Positions 16,482 to 26,044 are shown, counted from the first letter of the stretch. The stretch: DNA of 64,000 nucleotides from Pelodictyon phaeoclathratiforme BU-1 (GCF_000020645.1 NC_011060.1:1378501-1442500), one strand, 5' to 3'. Program-made: numbers and translations. Notes: generated by a model not told the origin, from the letters alone.

Positions 16482-17423
16482 ATGAGCTTTACACATTTGG
16501 ACAAGAGCGGTGACATTGCTATGGTTGATGTTTCCGGAAAACCGGGTACGCTCAGAGTTGCGAGGGCATCCGGCTTTATCCTGATGCAGCCGGAAACAAT
16601 TGAGCGTCTCTCTCTTGACGGCTTTCCGAAAGGGAATGTTCTGACCACGGCCAAGCTTGCCGGTATTTTGGCTGCAAAAAATACAGCCCACCTTATTCCT
16701 CTTTGCCATCAGCTCAATCTCTCATGGGCTGATATTGTTTTTGATGTCCGGAAAGAGCGTATTGTCATTGTCGCGACGGTGAAAACCAGGGAGGCGACCG
16801 GTGTGGAGATGGAGGCTTTGACTGCAGTATCAGTAGCCGCGCTGACGATCTATGACATGTGCAAGGCTGTTGACAAGAGTATGGAGATTGGTTCGATAAA
16901 ACTTGAAACGAAAACAGGCGGGAAGTCTTCCGTAACTGAGGGTTACCGACCGAAAACATCCATTATTGTTGTGTCGGACTCCGTCTCTTCCGGACGAGCA
17001 GTCGACCGTTCGGGTCAACTGTTGCGTGAAGGGTTTGAGGCTACCGGTTGCCCGATTGGCGAGGTGAAGGTTATCGCCGACAATCAGGAGGAAATTATTG
17101 CGGTTATTGATGAGTGGACGGCAGGATGTGTTGAGCTTATCGTCACAACAGGAGGAACGGGCCTCGGGCCTCGTGATGTAACCGTTGATGCGCTGCTTCC
17201 TAAATTTTCACGGAGATTGCCGGGAATTGAGCAGGCTCTTTTCAACTGGGGACAGGGAAAAACCAGGACGGCAATGCTTTCGAGGCTTGTCGCCGGTATG
17301 GTGGGCTCGACGATGGTGATTTGTTTACCCGGAAGCACAGGTGCGGCAGGTGATGCGATCGAGGTGCTTTTGCCCGCACTGTTTCATGCTTTTACCATGA
17401 TGAAAGGTGAGGGACATTCATGA
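16482..17423 (+). CDS. moaCB: MoaC-MogA/MoaB fusion, molybdopterin biosynthesis
   Basis: A 313-residue bifunctional protein. Residues 1-148 are MoaC (MSFTHLDKSGDIAMVDVSGKP, IPLCHQLNL, KTREATGVEMEALTAVSVAALTIYDMCKAVDK), the cyclic pyranopterin monophosphate synthase. Residues 160-313 are a MogA/MoaB domain (SIIVVSDSVSSGRAVDRSG, TTGGTGLGPRDVT, CLPGSTGA), which adenylylates molybdopterin. I chose the ATG at 16482 because it opens the MoaC domain and has AGAGAGG ahead of it; a GTG at 16440 adds 14 residues. It overlaps moeA by 4 bases. The 294 bases upstream show no recognisable riboswitch. Confidence 0.92.
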   Translation: MSFTHLDKSGDIAMVDVSGKPGTLRVARASGFILMQPETIERLSLDGFPKGNVLTTAKLAGILAAKNTAHLIPLCHQLNLSWADIVFDVRKERIVIVATVKTREATGVEMEALTAVSVAALTIYDMCKAVDKSMEIGSIKLETKTGGKSSVTEGYRPKTSIIVVSDSVSSGRAVDRSGQLLREGFEATGCPIGEVKVIADNQEEIIAVIDEWTAGCVELIVTTGGTGLGPRDVTVDALLPKFSRRLPGIEQALFNWGQGKTRTAMLSRLVAGMVGSTMVICLPGSTGAAGDAIEVLLPALFHAFTMMKGEGHS

Positions 17424-18643
17424 TGATAACCGTTCAGGAGGCTCACAGCCTTATCAGTCAAACAGTTGTGCCATTGGGCATAGAGGAGCTTCCGCTTGGT
17501 CAGCTTCTGGGAAGAGTGCTTGCGCTGGAGATGACGGCGCCCTTTTCGCTTCCTCGTTTTACCAACGCAGCAATGGATGGTTTTGCTCTCAAATGGAGTG
17601 ATATTTCCACTGCTTCGAGGCAGCTTCCTACTCCGCTCCATGTTACACAAAAGATACCGGCTGGTACTTTGTCAACCGAGCCGATTGCTTTCGGTTGCTG
17701 TGCGGAGATCATGACGGGTGCACCACTCCCGGAAGGAGCTGACACAGTGGTGGCGTTTGAAGAGAGTAGCGGCTTTGGTACTGAATTTGTTGATATTTAC
17801 AAGGCGCCGAAAGAGAGGGCTAATGTGCGTTACCGTGGTGAAGAGGTCGCTATGGGTGAAATCGTTCTTCGTAAAGGGACATTTCTGTCGCCCTCTGAAA
17901 TCGCCGTTCTTGCCTCATTTGGTATTGCATCGGCAGCAGTTTTCAAAAAGCCGAGGATTTCAATCGTTACGGTTGGTGATGAAGTCCGCTTCCCGGGTGA
18001 AGAGCTTTGTGGTGCTGAGATCTATAACTGCAACCGCTTTTTACTTGAAGCAGCTTGCCGCTCAGTCGGAATCGAGCCTGCCGTGGCTCACCACGCTCCT
18101 GATGAGAGGGTAGTGTTACGGGAGCTGCTCGCTCGTGCTCTCGGCGAATGTGACCTGCTTCTTACTGCTGGCGGTATCTCACAAGGAGAATATGACTTTG
18201 TCCAGCAGGAACTTTCGGCACTTGGTGTTATAAAAAAGTTCTGGAATGTTGCTCAAAAACCGGGTAAGCCACTCTATTTTGGTTCTTCATCCGAAGGGAA
18301 AGCAGTTTTTTCCCTCCCTGGTAACCCTGTTTCTGCGCTGGTTTGTTTTGTGGAGTATTGCATCCCGGCGATCTGCGCCCTGGCAGGAAAATCGGCACCT
18401 GAAAAATTTCGGGCAACTCTTGAGGAACCTTTTCCTTCAGATAAGAAGCGCCACCGTTTTCTTCTCGGACGTGTGCGGGCTGAAGAGGGGAGGCTTTGGT
18501 GCAGAATATCTCCGAAAGTTGAATCCCATATGATAACATCGGTTGTGGGCTCGAATTGCCTGATTGAAGCAGAACCCTCTTTTGAGAAGCTTGCCGGTGG
18601 CACTGAGGTGCTTTGTGCGATGCTTCCCTGGTCAGATCTTTAG
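17420..18643 (+). CDS. moeA: molybdopterin molybdenumtransferase
   Basis: The 407-residue protein inserts molybdate into adenylylated molybdopterin. Family marks are the N-terminal FTNAAMDGFAL, the central AEIMTGAPLPEGADTVV, GDEVRFPGEEL, LLTAGGISQGEYDFV and FSLPGNPVSALVCF. Length is normal for MoeA. It overlaps the moaCB stop (ATGA) and is followed after 4 bases by the mobB-mobA fusion, so three steps of cofactor synthesis are encoded as one coupled unit. Confidence 0.95.
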   Translation: MMITVQEAHSLISQTVVPLGIEELPLGQLLGRVLALEMTAPFSLPRFTNAAMDGFALKWSDISTASRQLPTPLHVTQKIPAGTLSTEPIAFGCCAEIMTGAPLPEGADTVVAFEESSGFGTEFVDIYKAPKERANVRYRGEEVAMGEIVLRKGTFLSPSEIAVLASFGIASAAVFKKPRISIVTVGDEVRFPGEELCGAEIYNCNRFLLEAACRSVGIEPAVAHHAPDERVVLRELLARALGECDLLLTAGGISQGEYDFVQQELSALGVIKKFWNVAQKPGKPLYFGSSSEGKAVFSLPGNPVSALVCFVEYCIPAICALAGKSAPEKFRATLEEPFPSDKKRHRFLLGRVRAEEGRLWCRISPKVESHMITSVVGSNCLIEAEPSFEKLAGGTEVLCAMLPWSDL

Positions 18644-18647
18644 CGCC

Positions 18648-19742
18648 ATGCTGTTTCATCCGTTTGAAATAGCCTTTTGTGGATATTCCGGTTCCGGAAA
18701 GACGACGTTGATTGCTGCCATTGTTCGCCAGCTTTCAGCAAGGTTCTCCATTGCCTACTATAAGCATGGTTGCCACAGGTTCGACATCGACCGCGAAGGC
18801 AAAGATTCCCATGTGGTCGCTCTGGCCGGGGCATCCACCGTCATGATCTCTGATCCTGAAAAACGGGCATTGATTACCGGGCACAGCCCTGGTACTCCGC
18901 TGCTTGAGCGTCATGCTTTTTCAGACCACGATTTACTCATTGTCGAAGGGCTCAAGGAGCTTTCACTGCCGAAACTGGTTCTGGTTGACCGGGAACGCAA
19001 GATACTTGATCTTGTCGGAAAGGGAAGCCTCACCCATGTAGTCGCCCTTGTCGTGCCGGATGATCCGGCTACCTATGCTTCATTCAGCATCCCTGTTTTG
19101 TCTCGGGACGATATCGGCGCCCTTGCGGCCTTTCTTGAAACACTCTTGTTTGATCGATCCCGGAAAGAAAGTCCGCTGTATGGTCTCGTCCTGGCTGGAG
19201 GACGCAGTGTACGCATGGGGAGTGACAAGGCGCTTCTTGCATACCATCCCGATAATCAGCTTGTTCACACTGCCGCGCTTTTGCGACAACAATGCTGTGA
19301 GGTTTTCGTCTCCTGCCGCGAGGAACAAGCGGATACATACCGCCATTTTGGTATGCCCCTTATCACCGACTCCTACCTCAGCATTGGACCTATGGGGGGG
19401 CTGCTCTCTGCACAACGGTATTCTCCCGACGCTGCATGGGTTGTTGCCGCATGTGATCTGCCTCGCCTTGATGAGGCTACTCTTCAGCAACTCACTTTAC
19501 AACGCAATCCCCTGCGTTTCGCTACGGCCTTCAGAAACCCGCAGTCAGGTTGCCTTGAGCCGCTCTGTGCCTGCTATGAACCAAAATCCCGCATGAAACT
19601 GATTCTTCGGCATCTTGAGGGAGACAACTCCCTCTCAGCCTTTCTTAAAGAGTCCCGTATCGAAGAGCTGGTTCCCCACGATGGCGGGGTACTGTGGAAT
19701 ATCAATGATTCCGAAAGCAGGAAAAGATTATGCCGTTCTTGA
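18648..19742 (+). CDS. mobBA: MobB-MobA fusion, molybdenum cofactor guanylyltransferase
   Basis: With the ATG at 18648 the product is 364 residues. Residues 1-165 are a MobB GTPase domain with P-loop CGYSGSGKTTL. Residues 175-364 are MobA, with the nucleotide-transfer motif LAGGRSVRMGSDKALL, and AACDLPRLDE later. MobA attaches GMP to molybdopterin to give the bis-MGD cofactor used by DMSO-reductase-family enzymes, such as the oxidoreductase at 21701. A frame start at 18564 overlaps moeA and adds 28 unrelated residues. Natural MobA-MobB fusions are known, usually in either order. Confidence 0.92.
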   Translation: MLFHPFEIAFCGYSGSGKTTLIAAIVRQLSARFSIAYYKHGCHRFDIDREGKDSHVVALAGASTVMISDPEKRALITGHSPGTPLLERHAFSDHDLLIVEGLKELSLPKLVLVDRERKILDLVGKGSLTHVVALVVPDDPATYASFSIPVLSRDDIGALAAFLETLLFDRSRKESPLYGLVLAGGRSVRMGSDKALLAYHPDNQLVHTAALLRQQCCEVFVSCREEQADTYRHFGMPLITDSYLSIGPMGGLLSAQRYSPDAAWVVAACDLPRLDEATLQQLTLQRNPLRFATAFRNPQSGCLEPLCACYEPKSRMKLILRHLEGDNSLSAFLKESRIEELVPHDGGVLWNINDSESRKRLCRS

Positions 19743-19822
19743 AAAATCGTACAAATTTCCGGCTTACGGCACTCTCCAAGCGTTGTTTAGATAGTTTCCG
19801 CTTATGGGCGATAGAGCTGTTA

Positions 19823-20227
19823 TTATTTTATTGACTCATCTCGTTTCAACATTTTCGTCCACTCTTCCATCGCAGCGTTTGCCACAGGGTTTGGGGCTTC
19901 AAGAAATGTGATAATAAACGTGTTTTCGAGTTCAACAATACCGATTGAGCGAGGCCTTACTGCCATTACTCCCGGATTCTTGATTTCCTTGCCAAAGCAG
20001 AAAATAATATTTTTGGCATCTCTGATTTCATCGGCAATAAAACCGTCGGGTAGCGTGGTTGTATATGCATAATGGTCAAAGATTCCAATGAATTTCACAA
20101 TCGGGTTACTTTCGATTATTGTCTTGAAATGCATCAAAATTTCATCAACACTCTTGCAGTTTGTTTCATTTTTATCAAGTTCAAGGGTGTAGACCGGGTA
20201 TTTCTCCTGTAACAGTGTCTGCCGCAT
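19823..20227 (-). CDS. small conserved protein, DUF6858-like
   Basis: This 134-residue soluble protein (MRQTLLQEKYPVYTLELDKNET...) resembles, from memory, the DUF6858 family found in sulfur-oxidising and other anaerobic bacteria; this was not confirmed by a search. It has no signal peptide or membrane helix. FIGIFDHYAYT, NIIFCFGKEI and AVRPRSIGI are its most distinctive stretches, and the single cysteine is in FCFGK. It is the last gene of a minus-strand group that begins with the DsrE-like gene behind palindrome site 2, with a broken NifX-like gene between. Function unknown. Confidence 0.7.
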   Translation of the reverse strand: MRQTLLQEKYPVYTLELDKNETNCKSVDEILMHFKTIIESNPIVKFIGIFDHYAYTTTLPDGFIADEIRDAKNIIFCFGKEIKNPGVMAVRPRSIGIVELENTFIITFLEAPNPVANAAMEEWTKMLKRDESIK

Positions 20228-20280
20228 AATGTTCTCCTCCTTTTTTTAGTTGAAATGTTAGTTGAAATGAAAATTTGGTT

Positions 20281-20610
20281 TCATGGCAACCTGACCCTGA
20301 GCCGTGACTTTCGTCAGCACTCCATTGCAGAAACCCGTTAAAGCTCTTTCAAGATTTTGTGATTCTGCCCTGTAGAGATCAATAGCTGTCATCTGTGGTC
20401 TTGCTAAAACTCCTGCACCCGGTACATTACATTATGCCGATACCGGGTTGCAAGAAGAGATTGGCAGGAGTGCATTGTCCGTGATCGTGATGCATTGATA
20501 TTTTTGGGATAATTCCAAACCCATTTCCCTCCTTATCTGCAACACCAAAAAGGATGCACTCCCGAAATGATCACTGATTTTATTCCCATGGAATGAGTCT
20601 TTTCTCATGA
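20281..20610 (-). pseudogene. decayed NifX-like (iron-molybdenum cofactor domain) gene
   Basis: Translation of the minus strand in shifting frames gives stretches that align with the intact protein at 11725-12093: ISDHFGSASF matches LSEHFGSAPF, the MHHDHGQCTPA stretch is still legible, and GAGVLARPQMTAIDLYRAES followed by NLERALTGFCNGVLTKVTAQ matches its C-terminal third. There are at least two frameshifts, an in-frame stop in the IDVVLCNG region and no start codon, so the gene is dead. It sits between the DsrE-like and DUF6858-like genes on the same strand. Together with the shared palindrome, this suggests the NifX-like gene was once part of this operon. Confidence 0.8.
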
Positions 20611-20646
20611 GATATTTCTACCTTTCTGGTAACCCTGACCTTCTGG

Positions 20647-21129
20647 TTAAAAGGTGAAGAGCTTGATACCCTCAGCCCTCATTTTTTGGGCAATAACCGG
20701 AGGCTTTGCGATACTGACGCCGTTGATTAATTGAGATTCGCTCATATTGACATTGGGCAGAAACAGCGGACATACTTCAACCGCGACACCGCGTGCAATC
20801 AATGCTGCAAGGAGCATCTGTGGCGATTTGTTTATCGGCTTGAACATGGTCTGCTTGCTGTATTTTAAAGCAAGTTTTCCCGCTTGACCGCACAGCAGAA
20901 TTTGTACCGATTTACCCTGTTCGATTGTCTGCGTCGAAAGGACAAGGGCCATCATCTGGGTCATCGGCTCTTCATCGGTGAGGATGACAAAGAGTCCTTT
21001 TGTGTTGTCAACGCTTGATGCAGGCTGAGCTGCAGCCGCTATTGTTGGCTCTGCTGCCATTGTCTGTATCGGGAAGAGCAGGGCAAGCACAAAAGCGAGG
21101 GTTGCGGTTTTTTTGCTGAAAAGTGACAT
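20647..21129 (-). CDS. exported DsrE-family protein
   Basis: From the ATG at 21129 (AGGAG 8 nt upstream) the product is 160 residues with a signal peptide ending near TMAAEP. The mature part is a DsrE/DsrF-like domain: GLFVILTDEEPMTQMMALVLS, KSVQILLCGQAGKLAL and the loop VAVEVCPLFLPN. The cysteines in LLCG and EVCP are at positions where DsrE proteins can hold a persulfide, so a role in periplasmic sulfur handling is plausible. A 24-bp palindrome lies 69 bases upstream. Followed by the NifX-like pseudogene and the DUF6858-like gene. Confidence 0.82.
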   Translation of the reverse strand: MSLFSKKTATLAFVLALLFPIQTMAAEPTIAAAAQPASSVDNTKGLFVILTDEEPMTQMMALVLSTQTIEQGKSVQILLCGQAGKLALKYSKQTMFKPINKSPQMLLAALIARGVAVEVCPLFLPNVNMSESQLINGVSIAKPPVIAQKMRAEGIKLFTF

Positions 21130-21197
21130 TATCAAATCTCCTGTGAATGGTTTAAGATATTGGATGCTGTTTTTTTTATAAAAGAGAGCACTCTCCC

Positions 21198-21221
21198 TAT
21201 TATAAGCATATGCTTATAATA
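21198..21221. promoter_or_regulatory. palindromic operator candidate, site 2
   Basis: A perfect 24-bp palindrome whose core is TTATAAGCATATGCTTATAA, flanked by TA on each side. It lies 69 bases upstream of the DsrE-like start. On the minus strand TTTACA, 17 bases, TATAAG forms a promoter whose -10 is inside the palindrome, exactly as at site 1. Such an arrangement points to repression by promoter occlusion. Confidence 0.78.
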
Positions 21222-21700
21222 AGCCTAACCGATTTTGTAAAATAATTGAATACCAGAAGTCCTCTTTCCGCTTTTTTGCCTGTTGATAGTGTGTCCTGAA
21301 AAATCAGTATTTCGTTAACCCCATTTCAAGGAATCAGATTGCTACATCAGAGAGGAATTGTCATAAAACCGGATAAAATTTGAAAAACCACTGGTAACGG
21401 TTGTTTTTCGCAAAATGTACCACTCTGTTGCTCATGGTGGCAGCAAAGATGATGTAAAATTATGGCTTTAAAGGATGGCGTCACCAGCAAAAGAAATGGA
21501 TGAAATCAGTTAACCGATTTTAATAAAATTATTTAAAAAGGTGTAACGCGAAATAATTTTGATGTAGGAACATTATCGATGCATCGTTACATTACAGTTC
21601 ACGTCTGTTATACAAGAGAAATAATCCAGGAAAATAGCTGCTGTTTGGTTCCTTTTTTATAGAAAATGCGGTAAGAAAATCGCTCTGAAGGGGAATATTT
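21222..21700. other. intergenic region before the molybdoenzyme operon
   Basis: About 480 bases between palindrome site 2 and the molybdoenzyme start. It is AT-rich and has no open frame with a family match. It should contain the promoter of the molybdoenzyme operon; no sigma-54 site or clear terminator was seen. Confidence 0.5.
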
Positions 21701-24487
21701 ATGCATAAAAATATTACGCGCCGTCAGTTCCTCAAAGTTGCCGGTCTCTTGGGAGGTATCTCTCTTTTGCGACCGTTGTGGAGCCTGGGGCATAGCTCGC
21801 TTGATAACAAATCAGCTTCTGCCGGTGGAATGGTTCTTTGGGTTCCAAGTATTTGCAATTTCTGTTCCTCGTTTTGTAACATCAACGTGGAGACGAAGAT
21901 AGAAAGTGGTGTCAGGCGCGTTGTCAAGATTGAAGGAAACCCGGAGAGTCCCCTTAATCGTGGCAAAATCTGCGCACGGGGACAGGCTGGATTATACCAG
22001 ACTTATGATCCTGATCGTCTCAAGCAGCCGCTTATCCGGGTCAAGGGCAGCAAACGCGGAGAGTGGAGTTTCAGGGCAGCTACATGGGATGAGGCATATA
22101 ACTACATCGCAGGGAAACTCATGAAGGTTCATCCATGGGAAATAACCCTGGTGGGAGGATGGACTGCCTGCGTCTCGTATATGCACTTTAGTTTACCCTT
22201 TATCAGGACACTCCAGATTCCGAATATCATTGCCTCTCCTCTTCAGCATTGTGTTACCGCTGGTCATTTTGGCACCGATCTTGTGACTGGCAACTTTAAC
22301 GTTCATGATGAAATTCTTGCTGACTTTGAAAATGCACGCTATATCCTTTTCAGTCTGAACAATGCTTCCGTTGCAGCGATCTCGACAGCAAGAGCCGTCA
22401 GGTTTGGACAAGCCAGAAAAAATGGTGCAAAAGTGGTCTGCCTCGACCCTCGGGTGAGTGAATTGGCCTCCAAATCAGATGAATGGATACCGGTAAAGCC
22501 AGGTACTGATCATGCCTTTTTCCTTGCAATGCTGCATACGCTGCTTCGTGAAAAACTTTATGACGACTCCTTTGTTTCCCGGCATACCAATGCGCCTTTT
22601 CTCGCCTACAAAGATGAAAAAGGGCTTGTCTGCCTGGCCACTGACAAGGGGAGTAACGGTAAACCATCATCATACTGTGTCTTTGACCAGCTCGGGCAGC
22701 ATATCGTTGCCGTTCCTGCCTATACAAACACCAATGAATGGTCGAAAGGCAAGAGTCCTATTCTGCCCTTGCTGCATGCCCCCACAGGATTGGTCTGGAA
22801 TGGGCATGAAGTAAAAACGGTTTTCGACTTTTTTATTGAGGAGTCTGAACCATTCACTCCTGAATGGGCTTCCAGCATTACCGATATTGATGCAGCAACC
22901 ATTCGACGTATCGCCATTGAATTCGGACAGGCCAGGCCGGCATTGGTTGATCCGGGATGGATGGGCGCCCGTTATCACCATCTCATAGGTCAGCGCCGCC
23001 TTCAGGCCATTCTTCAAACGCTGGTTGGTGGAATCGATAAGCCGGGTGGATGGCTGATGAGCGGCGAATATCACCATAAAGCTGAAAAATTCCGGCAAAA
23101 TGTACAGAATGGCAAAGGGAATGAAAATGTGCCACCGGTCGAATTGCCTGGCATGGGGTTTGCCTTTGCGTTGCTTGATATTTTTGGAAATCCGGATGCA
23201 TGGGAACATGGAAAGCCGGCATTTTCTTTTGCGTGGGCAATGGATCAGCAAAAACAGGGAAAACCTTCGGTGTTCATTCCTGCCATGGCCGATGTGGGTC
23301 TGCTTGAAGCGGTCAGAGGCGAGTTTAACTATAAAGGGGAGCCTTACCGTGTCAAGGCATTTCTGATGAATGCGGCAAATCCGATACGTCATTATTTCCC
23401 GGCCAAGCGATGGGAGGAGATTCTTTCCCACGAAAATGTTGAACTTGTCGTTGCTATTGATGTTCTTCCGTCTGACACGACGCTCTATGCCGATGTTATT
23501 TTGCCCAATCACACCTATCTTGAGCGTAATGAGCCACTACTCTATCCCCTTGGACCAAGTACGGATCTTGGATATACCACCCGTCTGCGAGCCATTGATC
23601 CGCTTTACAATACGCGTGATACCTCCGATATGCTTTGTGAAATAGCGGAACGTATGGGTAAGCTTGAACCGTTTCTTGATGGAGTTGCCGAGTATGCCGG
23701 ACTTGACAGTGAGATGCTGAGAATGGAGATCCATGCCGCAAAAAAAGCTGGAACTCCACTTAATGAAGCGTTTCTCAAGAGCGCATATGTTTCCATGGGG
23801 AAGTTTGCTGGTCATGTGAGGGGAAAAGAGATGACGGGCAGTGAGGTCGAGGCCATTATTCGCAAGAAAGGGATGCTGATGCTCAGGGATGCTGCAACTG
23901 TCCTGAAGGAATCTAACATGCCCGGAAAAATACCCGTTCCGACAATTTCCGGGAGACTTGAGCTGTACAGTCCGGTTCTTGCCTCGTTTGCTGATACTGC
24001 GGGTGTGCAGCCTATCTTTAATCCTGTACTTGGTTATGTGCCCAGAGTTGTCAGCGACAGGTTGGAGAAGCCATCTCTTGATGCCAATGAATTTTATTTT
24101 ACCTATGGAAAGGTGCCGGTTGTTTCCCATGCTTCCACCAACAGTAATAATCCAATTCTTGCTTCGGTAACACGTCCTAAATCGGGTGCATTCATGGGGT
24201 TGTGGATGAACAGCCTCCGGGCAGGGGAGCTTGGGCTGAAAAACGGCCAGACCGTTGAGGTGACCAATCTTCGTTATGGACCCAAGGTAAAAGCCATACT
24301 CTTTACGACCGCAATGATTCGTCCAGATACGGTTTTTCTCCCCTCCTCATTCGGCAGTCGCAGTAAAAAGCTCTCGGTTGCTGGCGGAAAAGGAACCCCG
24401 CTGAATGAACTTATGCCTTACAGTATTGAGCCGATTGCGGCTTCATTCATGTCACAGGAATTTACGGTAAGCGTTCTGCCGATTTAA
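21701..24487 (+). CDS. molybdopterin oxidoreductase, PsrA/PhsA-like catalytic subunit
   Basis: A 928-residue member of the DMSO reductase family. The N-terminus has a Tat signal (TRRQFLKVAG, residues 6-15), so the folded enzyme is exported to the periplasmic face. A [4Fe-4S] site is formed by C52, C55, C59 and C91 (CNFCSSFC...KICARG). C184 (LQHCVTAG) is the likely molybdenum ligand. The molydopterin-dinucleotide-binding domain lies at the C-terminus (YGKVPVVSHASTNSNNP...). The next genes encode an FeS subunit, an NrfD-type anchor and a TorD-like chaperone, as in polysulfide/thiosulfate reductases. In green sulfur bacteria similar complexes are proposed to oxidise or reduce sulfur compounds; the substrate is not determined here. 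Confidence 0.9.
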   Translation: MHKNITRRQFLKVAGLLGGISLLRPLWSLGHSSLDNKSASAGGMVLWVPSICNFCSSFCNINVETKIESGVRRVVKIEGNPESPLNRGKICARGQAGLYQTYDPDRLKQPLIRVKGSKRGEWSFRAATWDEAYNYIAGKLMKVHPWEITLVGGWTACVSYMHFSLPFIRTLQIPNIIASPLQHCVTAGHFGTDLVTGNFNVHDEILADFENARYILFSLNNASVAAISTARAVRFGQARKNGAKVVCLDPRVSELASKSDEWIPVKPGTDHAFFLAMLHTLLREKLYDDSFVSRHTNAPFLAYKDEKGLVCLATDKGSNGKPSSYCVFDQLGQHIVAVPAYTNTNEWSKGKSPILPLLHAPTGLVWNGHEVKTVFDFFIEESEPFTPEWASSITDIDAATIRRIAIEFGQARPALVDPGWMGARYHHLIGQRRLQAILQTLVGGIDKPGGWLMSGEYHHKAEKFRQNVQNGKGNENVPPVELPGMGFAFALLDIFGNPDAWEHGKPAFSFAWAMDQQKQGKPSVFIPAMADVGLLEAVRGEFNYKGEPYRVKAFLMNAANPIRHYFPAKRWEEILSHENVELVVAIDVLPSDTTLYADVILPNHTYLERNEPLLYPLGPSTDLGYTTRLRAIDPLYNTRDTSDMLCEIAERMGKLEPFLDGVAEYAGLDSEMLRMEIHAAKKAGTPLNEAFLKSAYVSMGKFAGHVRGKEMTGSEVEAIIRKKGMLMLRDAATVLKESNMPGKIPVPTISGRLELYSPVLASFADTAGVQPIFNPVLGYVPRVVSDRLEKPSLDANEFYFTYGKVPVVSHASTNSNNPILASVTRPKSGAFMGLWMNSLRAGELGLKNGQTVEVTNLRYGPKVKAILFTTAMIRPDTVFLPSSFGSRSKKLSVAGGKGTPLNELMPYSIEPIAASFMSQEFTVSVLPI

Positions 24488-24512
24488 CAGTTAAATGGAG
24501 GAATGAGAGCAC

Positions 24513-25112
24513 ATGGCCCGTTATGGAATGGTAATAGATATGCGTACCTGTGTTGGATGCCAGGCTTGTATGGTTGCCTGTGCAACGGAAAACCAGACTC
24601 CGTTCTGGAGCGATAAATTTCGTACGCATGTTGAAGATAAAGAAAAAGGGGTGTATCCGGATGTTCAAAGAATCTTGCTTCCGCGCTTGTGCATGCATTG
24701 TGAAAACACCCCATGCTTGTCGGCGTGTCCTACCGGTGCAACCTCTATAACAAAGGATGGTATTGTTCTTGTCAATTATGACCGCTGCATTGGTTGCTAT
24801 GCCTGCTGTATAGCCTGTCCTTATGACGCCCGCTATGCCTATGAGAGTGAAGATGTCGATACAGAAAAGGAGCTTTACGGAGATCTTTCGACTCACGGTG
24901 TTCCGCATGTCGATAAATGCACCTTTTGTGAGCACAGAATTGAACAACACCGGGAACCGGCATGTGTCACTACCTGTCCGACACATACCCGAATCTTCGG
25001 TGATCTTGACGAGCGGTCGAGTGCTGTGCACAAACTCGCCGCAAGCGGAAAGGCGACAGCGCTGAATCAGGGACTTGGAACATCTCCAAAAGTATTTTAT
25101 ATCCCATCATAG
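24513..25112 (+). CDS. four-cluster ferredoxin subunit, PsrB/NrfC-like
   Basis: The 199-residue protein contains four groups of cysteines for four [4Fe-4S] clusters: CVGCQACMVAC near the N-terminus, CMHCENTPCLSACPTGA, CIGCYACCIACPYDA, and CTFCEHR with CVTTCPTHTRIFGDL. This is the standard electron-transfer subunit between the molybdenum subunit and the quinone-reactive anchor. It has no signal of its own and would be carried out with the Tat-exported catalytic subunit. It lies 25 bases after the catalytic gene and 17 before the anchor gene. Confidence 0.94.
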   Translation: MARYGMVIDMRTCVGCQACMVACATENQTPFWSDKFRTHVEDKEKGVYPDVQRILLPRLCMHCENTPCLSACPTGATSITKDGIVLVNYDRCIGCYACCIACPYDARYAYESEDVDTEKELYGDLSTHGVPHVDKCTFCEHRIEQHREPACVTTCPTHTRIFGDLDERSSAVHKLAASGKATALNQGLGTSPKVFYIPS

Positions 25113-25129
25113 AAAGGAGAATACTTATC

Positions 25130-26044
25130 ATGACATTTGTTCATCAGGAAGTGTGGGGCTGGCAGATTGCGACCTACCTTTTTTTGGGAGGACTGGGGGG
25201 GGCTACTTTTGCAATAGGTGCGATTCTTCATCTTTTTGAGGGATGCGACCGGAAAATGCTCTCTATTGCAGTATTGTCCTCAATCGGGTTTTTAGTTCTC
25301 GGTACCGTTTTTCTCCTTGCAGATATGCTTCAGCCACTGAAAGCTGCCTATGCTTTGACTAATCCGAAATCCTGGATCTTCTGGGGAGTTGTTTTCATAA
25401 ACTTTTATTTTCTGGCGGCCATCGTTTATGTCATACCGCTACTTGAAGAGTGGCCAAAACTCCTTCCGATTATCAAAAAAATTCCTGCTGGTTTTCTGGG
25501 ATTGCTTGAACGGTTTAATCGTCTGGCAGCACTGGGTGGATCTGCGGCAGGTTTTCTTATCACCATCTATACGGGACTGCTGATTTCCGCCGCACCCGCT
25601 ATCTCTTTCTGGAATACCCCGGCACTTCCTCTTTTGTTCGTTTTTTCCGGATTTTCAACCGGCGCAGCCTATCTGCTGCTGTTGTCAACGATTTCAAAAC
25701 AAGAGGCATCCTGGAAGGTAACAGAAAAACTGGAGCAGCTTGATGCTATCCTGATTGTGAGTGAATTGATTGTTCTTGGCGCCTATTTCAATTTTGCGCT
25801 TTTTTTGCCAACAGGAGCCAGAGAATCAGCAGAATATCTTTTTCATAGCCCTCTCTTCATCGTTGGTTTTTTTATTGCCGGACTTGTTGTTCCTCTTGTT
25901 GTAGAGACGTATGGTATTTTTTTTGCCAGCCATTCAAATAAATCAAAATCACTGCTTATGCTTGCAAGTACACTTGTACTTGTTGGCGGTTATCTGTTGC
26001 GTCTTTATGTCCTGAACGCAGGGCTTTATCAATATCCTTGGTAA
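25130..26044 (+). CDS. NrfD/PsrC-type membrane anchor subunit
   Basis: The 304-residue protein has eight predicted membrane helices and the NrfD family start VWGWQIATYLFLGGLGGATFAIGA. It anchors the catalytic and FeS subunits and exchanges electrons with menaquinone. The spacing and strong Shine-Dalgarno-like AAAGGAG 11 nt before the ATG indicate co-expression. NrfD proteins have no haem, and none of the usual haem ligand patterns is seen. Confidence 0.93.
   Translation: MTFVHQEVWGWQIATYLFLGGLGGATFAIGAILHLFEGCDRKMLSIAVLSSIGFLVLGTVFLLADMLQPLKAAYALTNPKSWIFWGVVFINFYFLAAIVYVIPLLEEWPKLLPIIKKIPAGFLGLLERFNRLAALGGSAAGFLITIYTGLLISAAPAISFWNTPALPLLFVFSGFSTGAAYLLLLSTISKQEASWKVTEKLEQLDAILIVSELIVLGAYFNFALFLPTGARESAEYLFHSPLFIVGFFIAGLVVPLVVETYGIFFASHSNKSKSLLMLASTLVLVGGYLLRLYVLNAGLYQYPW

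Noticed and set aside
22670..23512. 280-codon antisense frame inside the molybdoenzyme gene
   Set aside because: It lies opposite a clearly coding family member, has no domain match and no ribosome-binding site; a shadow of the plus-strand codon usage.
24462..25031. 189-codon frame opposite the ferredoxin subunit
   Set aside because: Composed of antisense of cysteine-rich codons; the plus-strand gene is certain.
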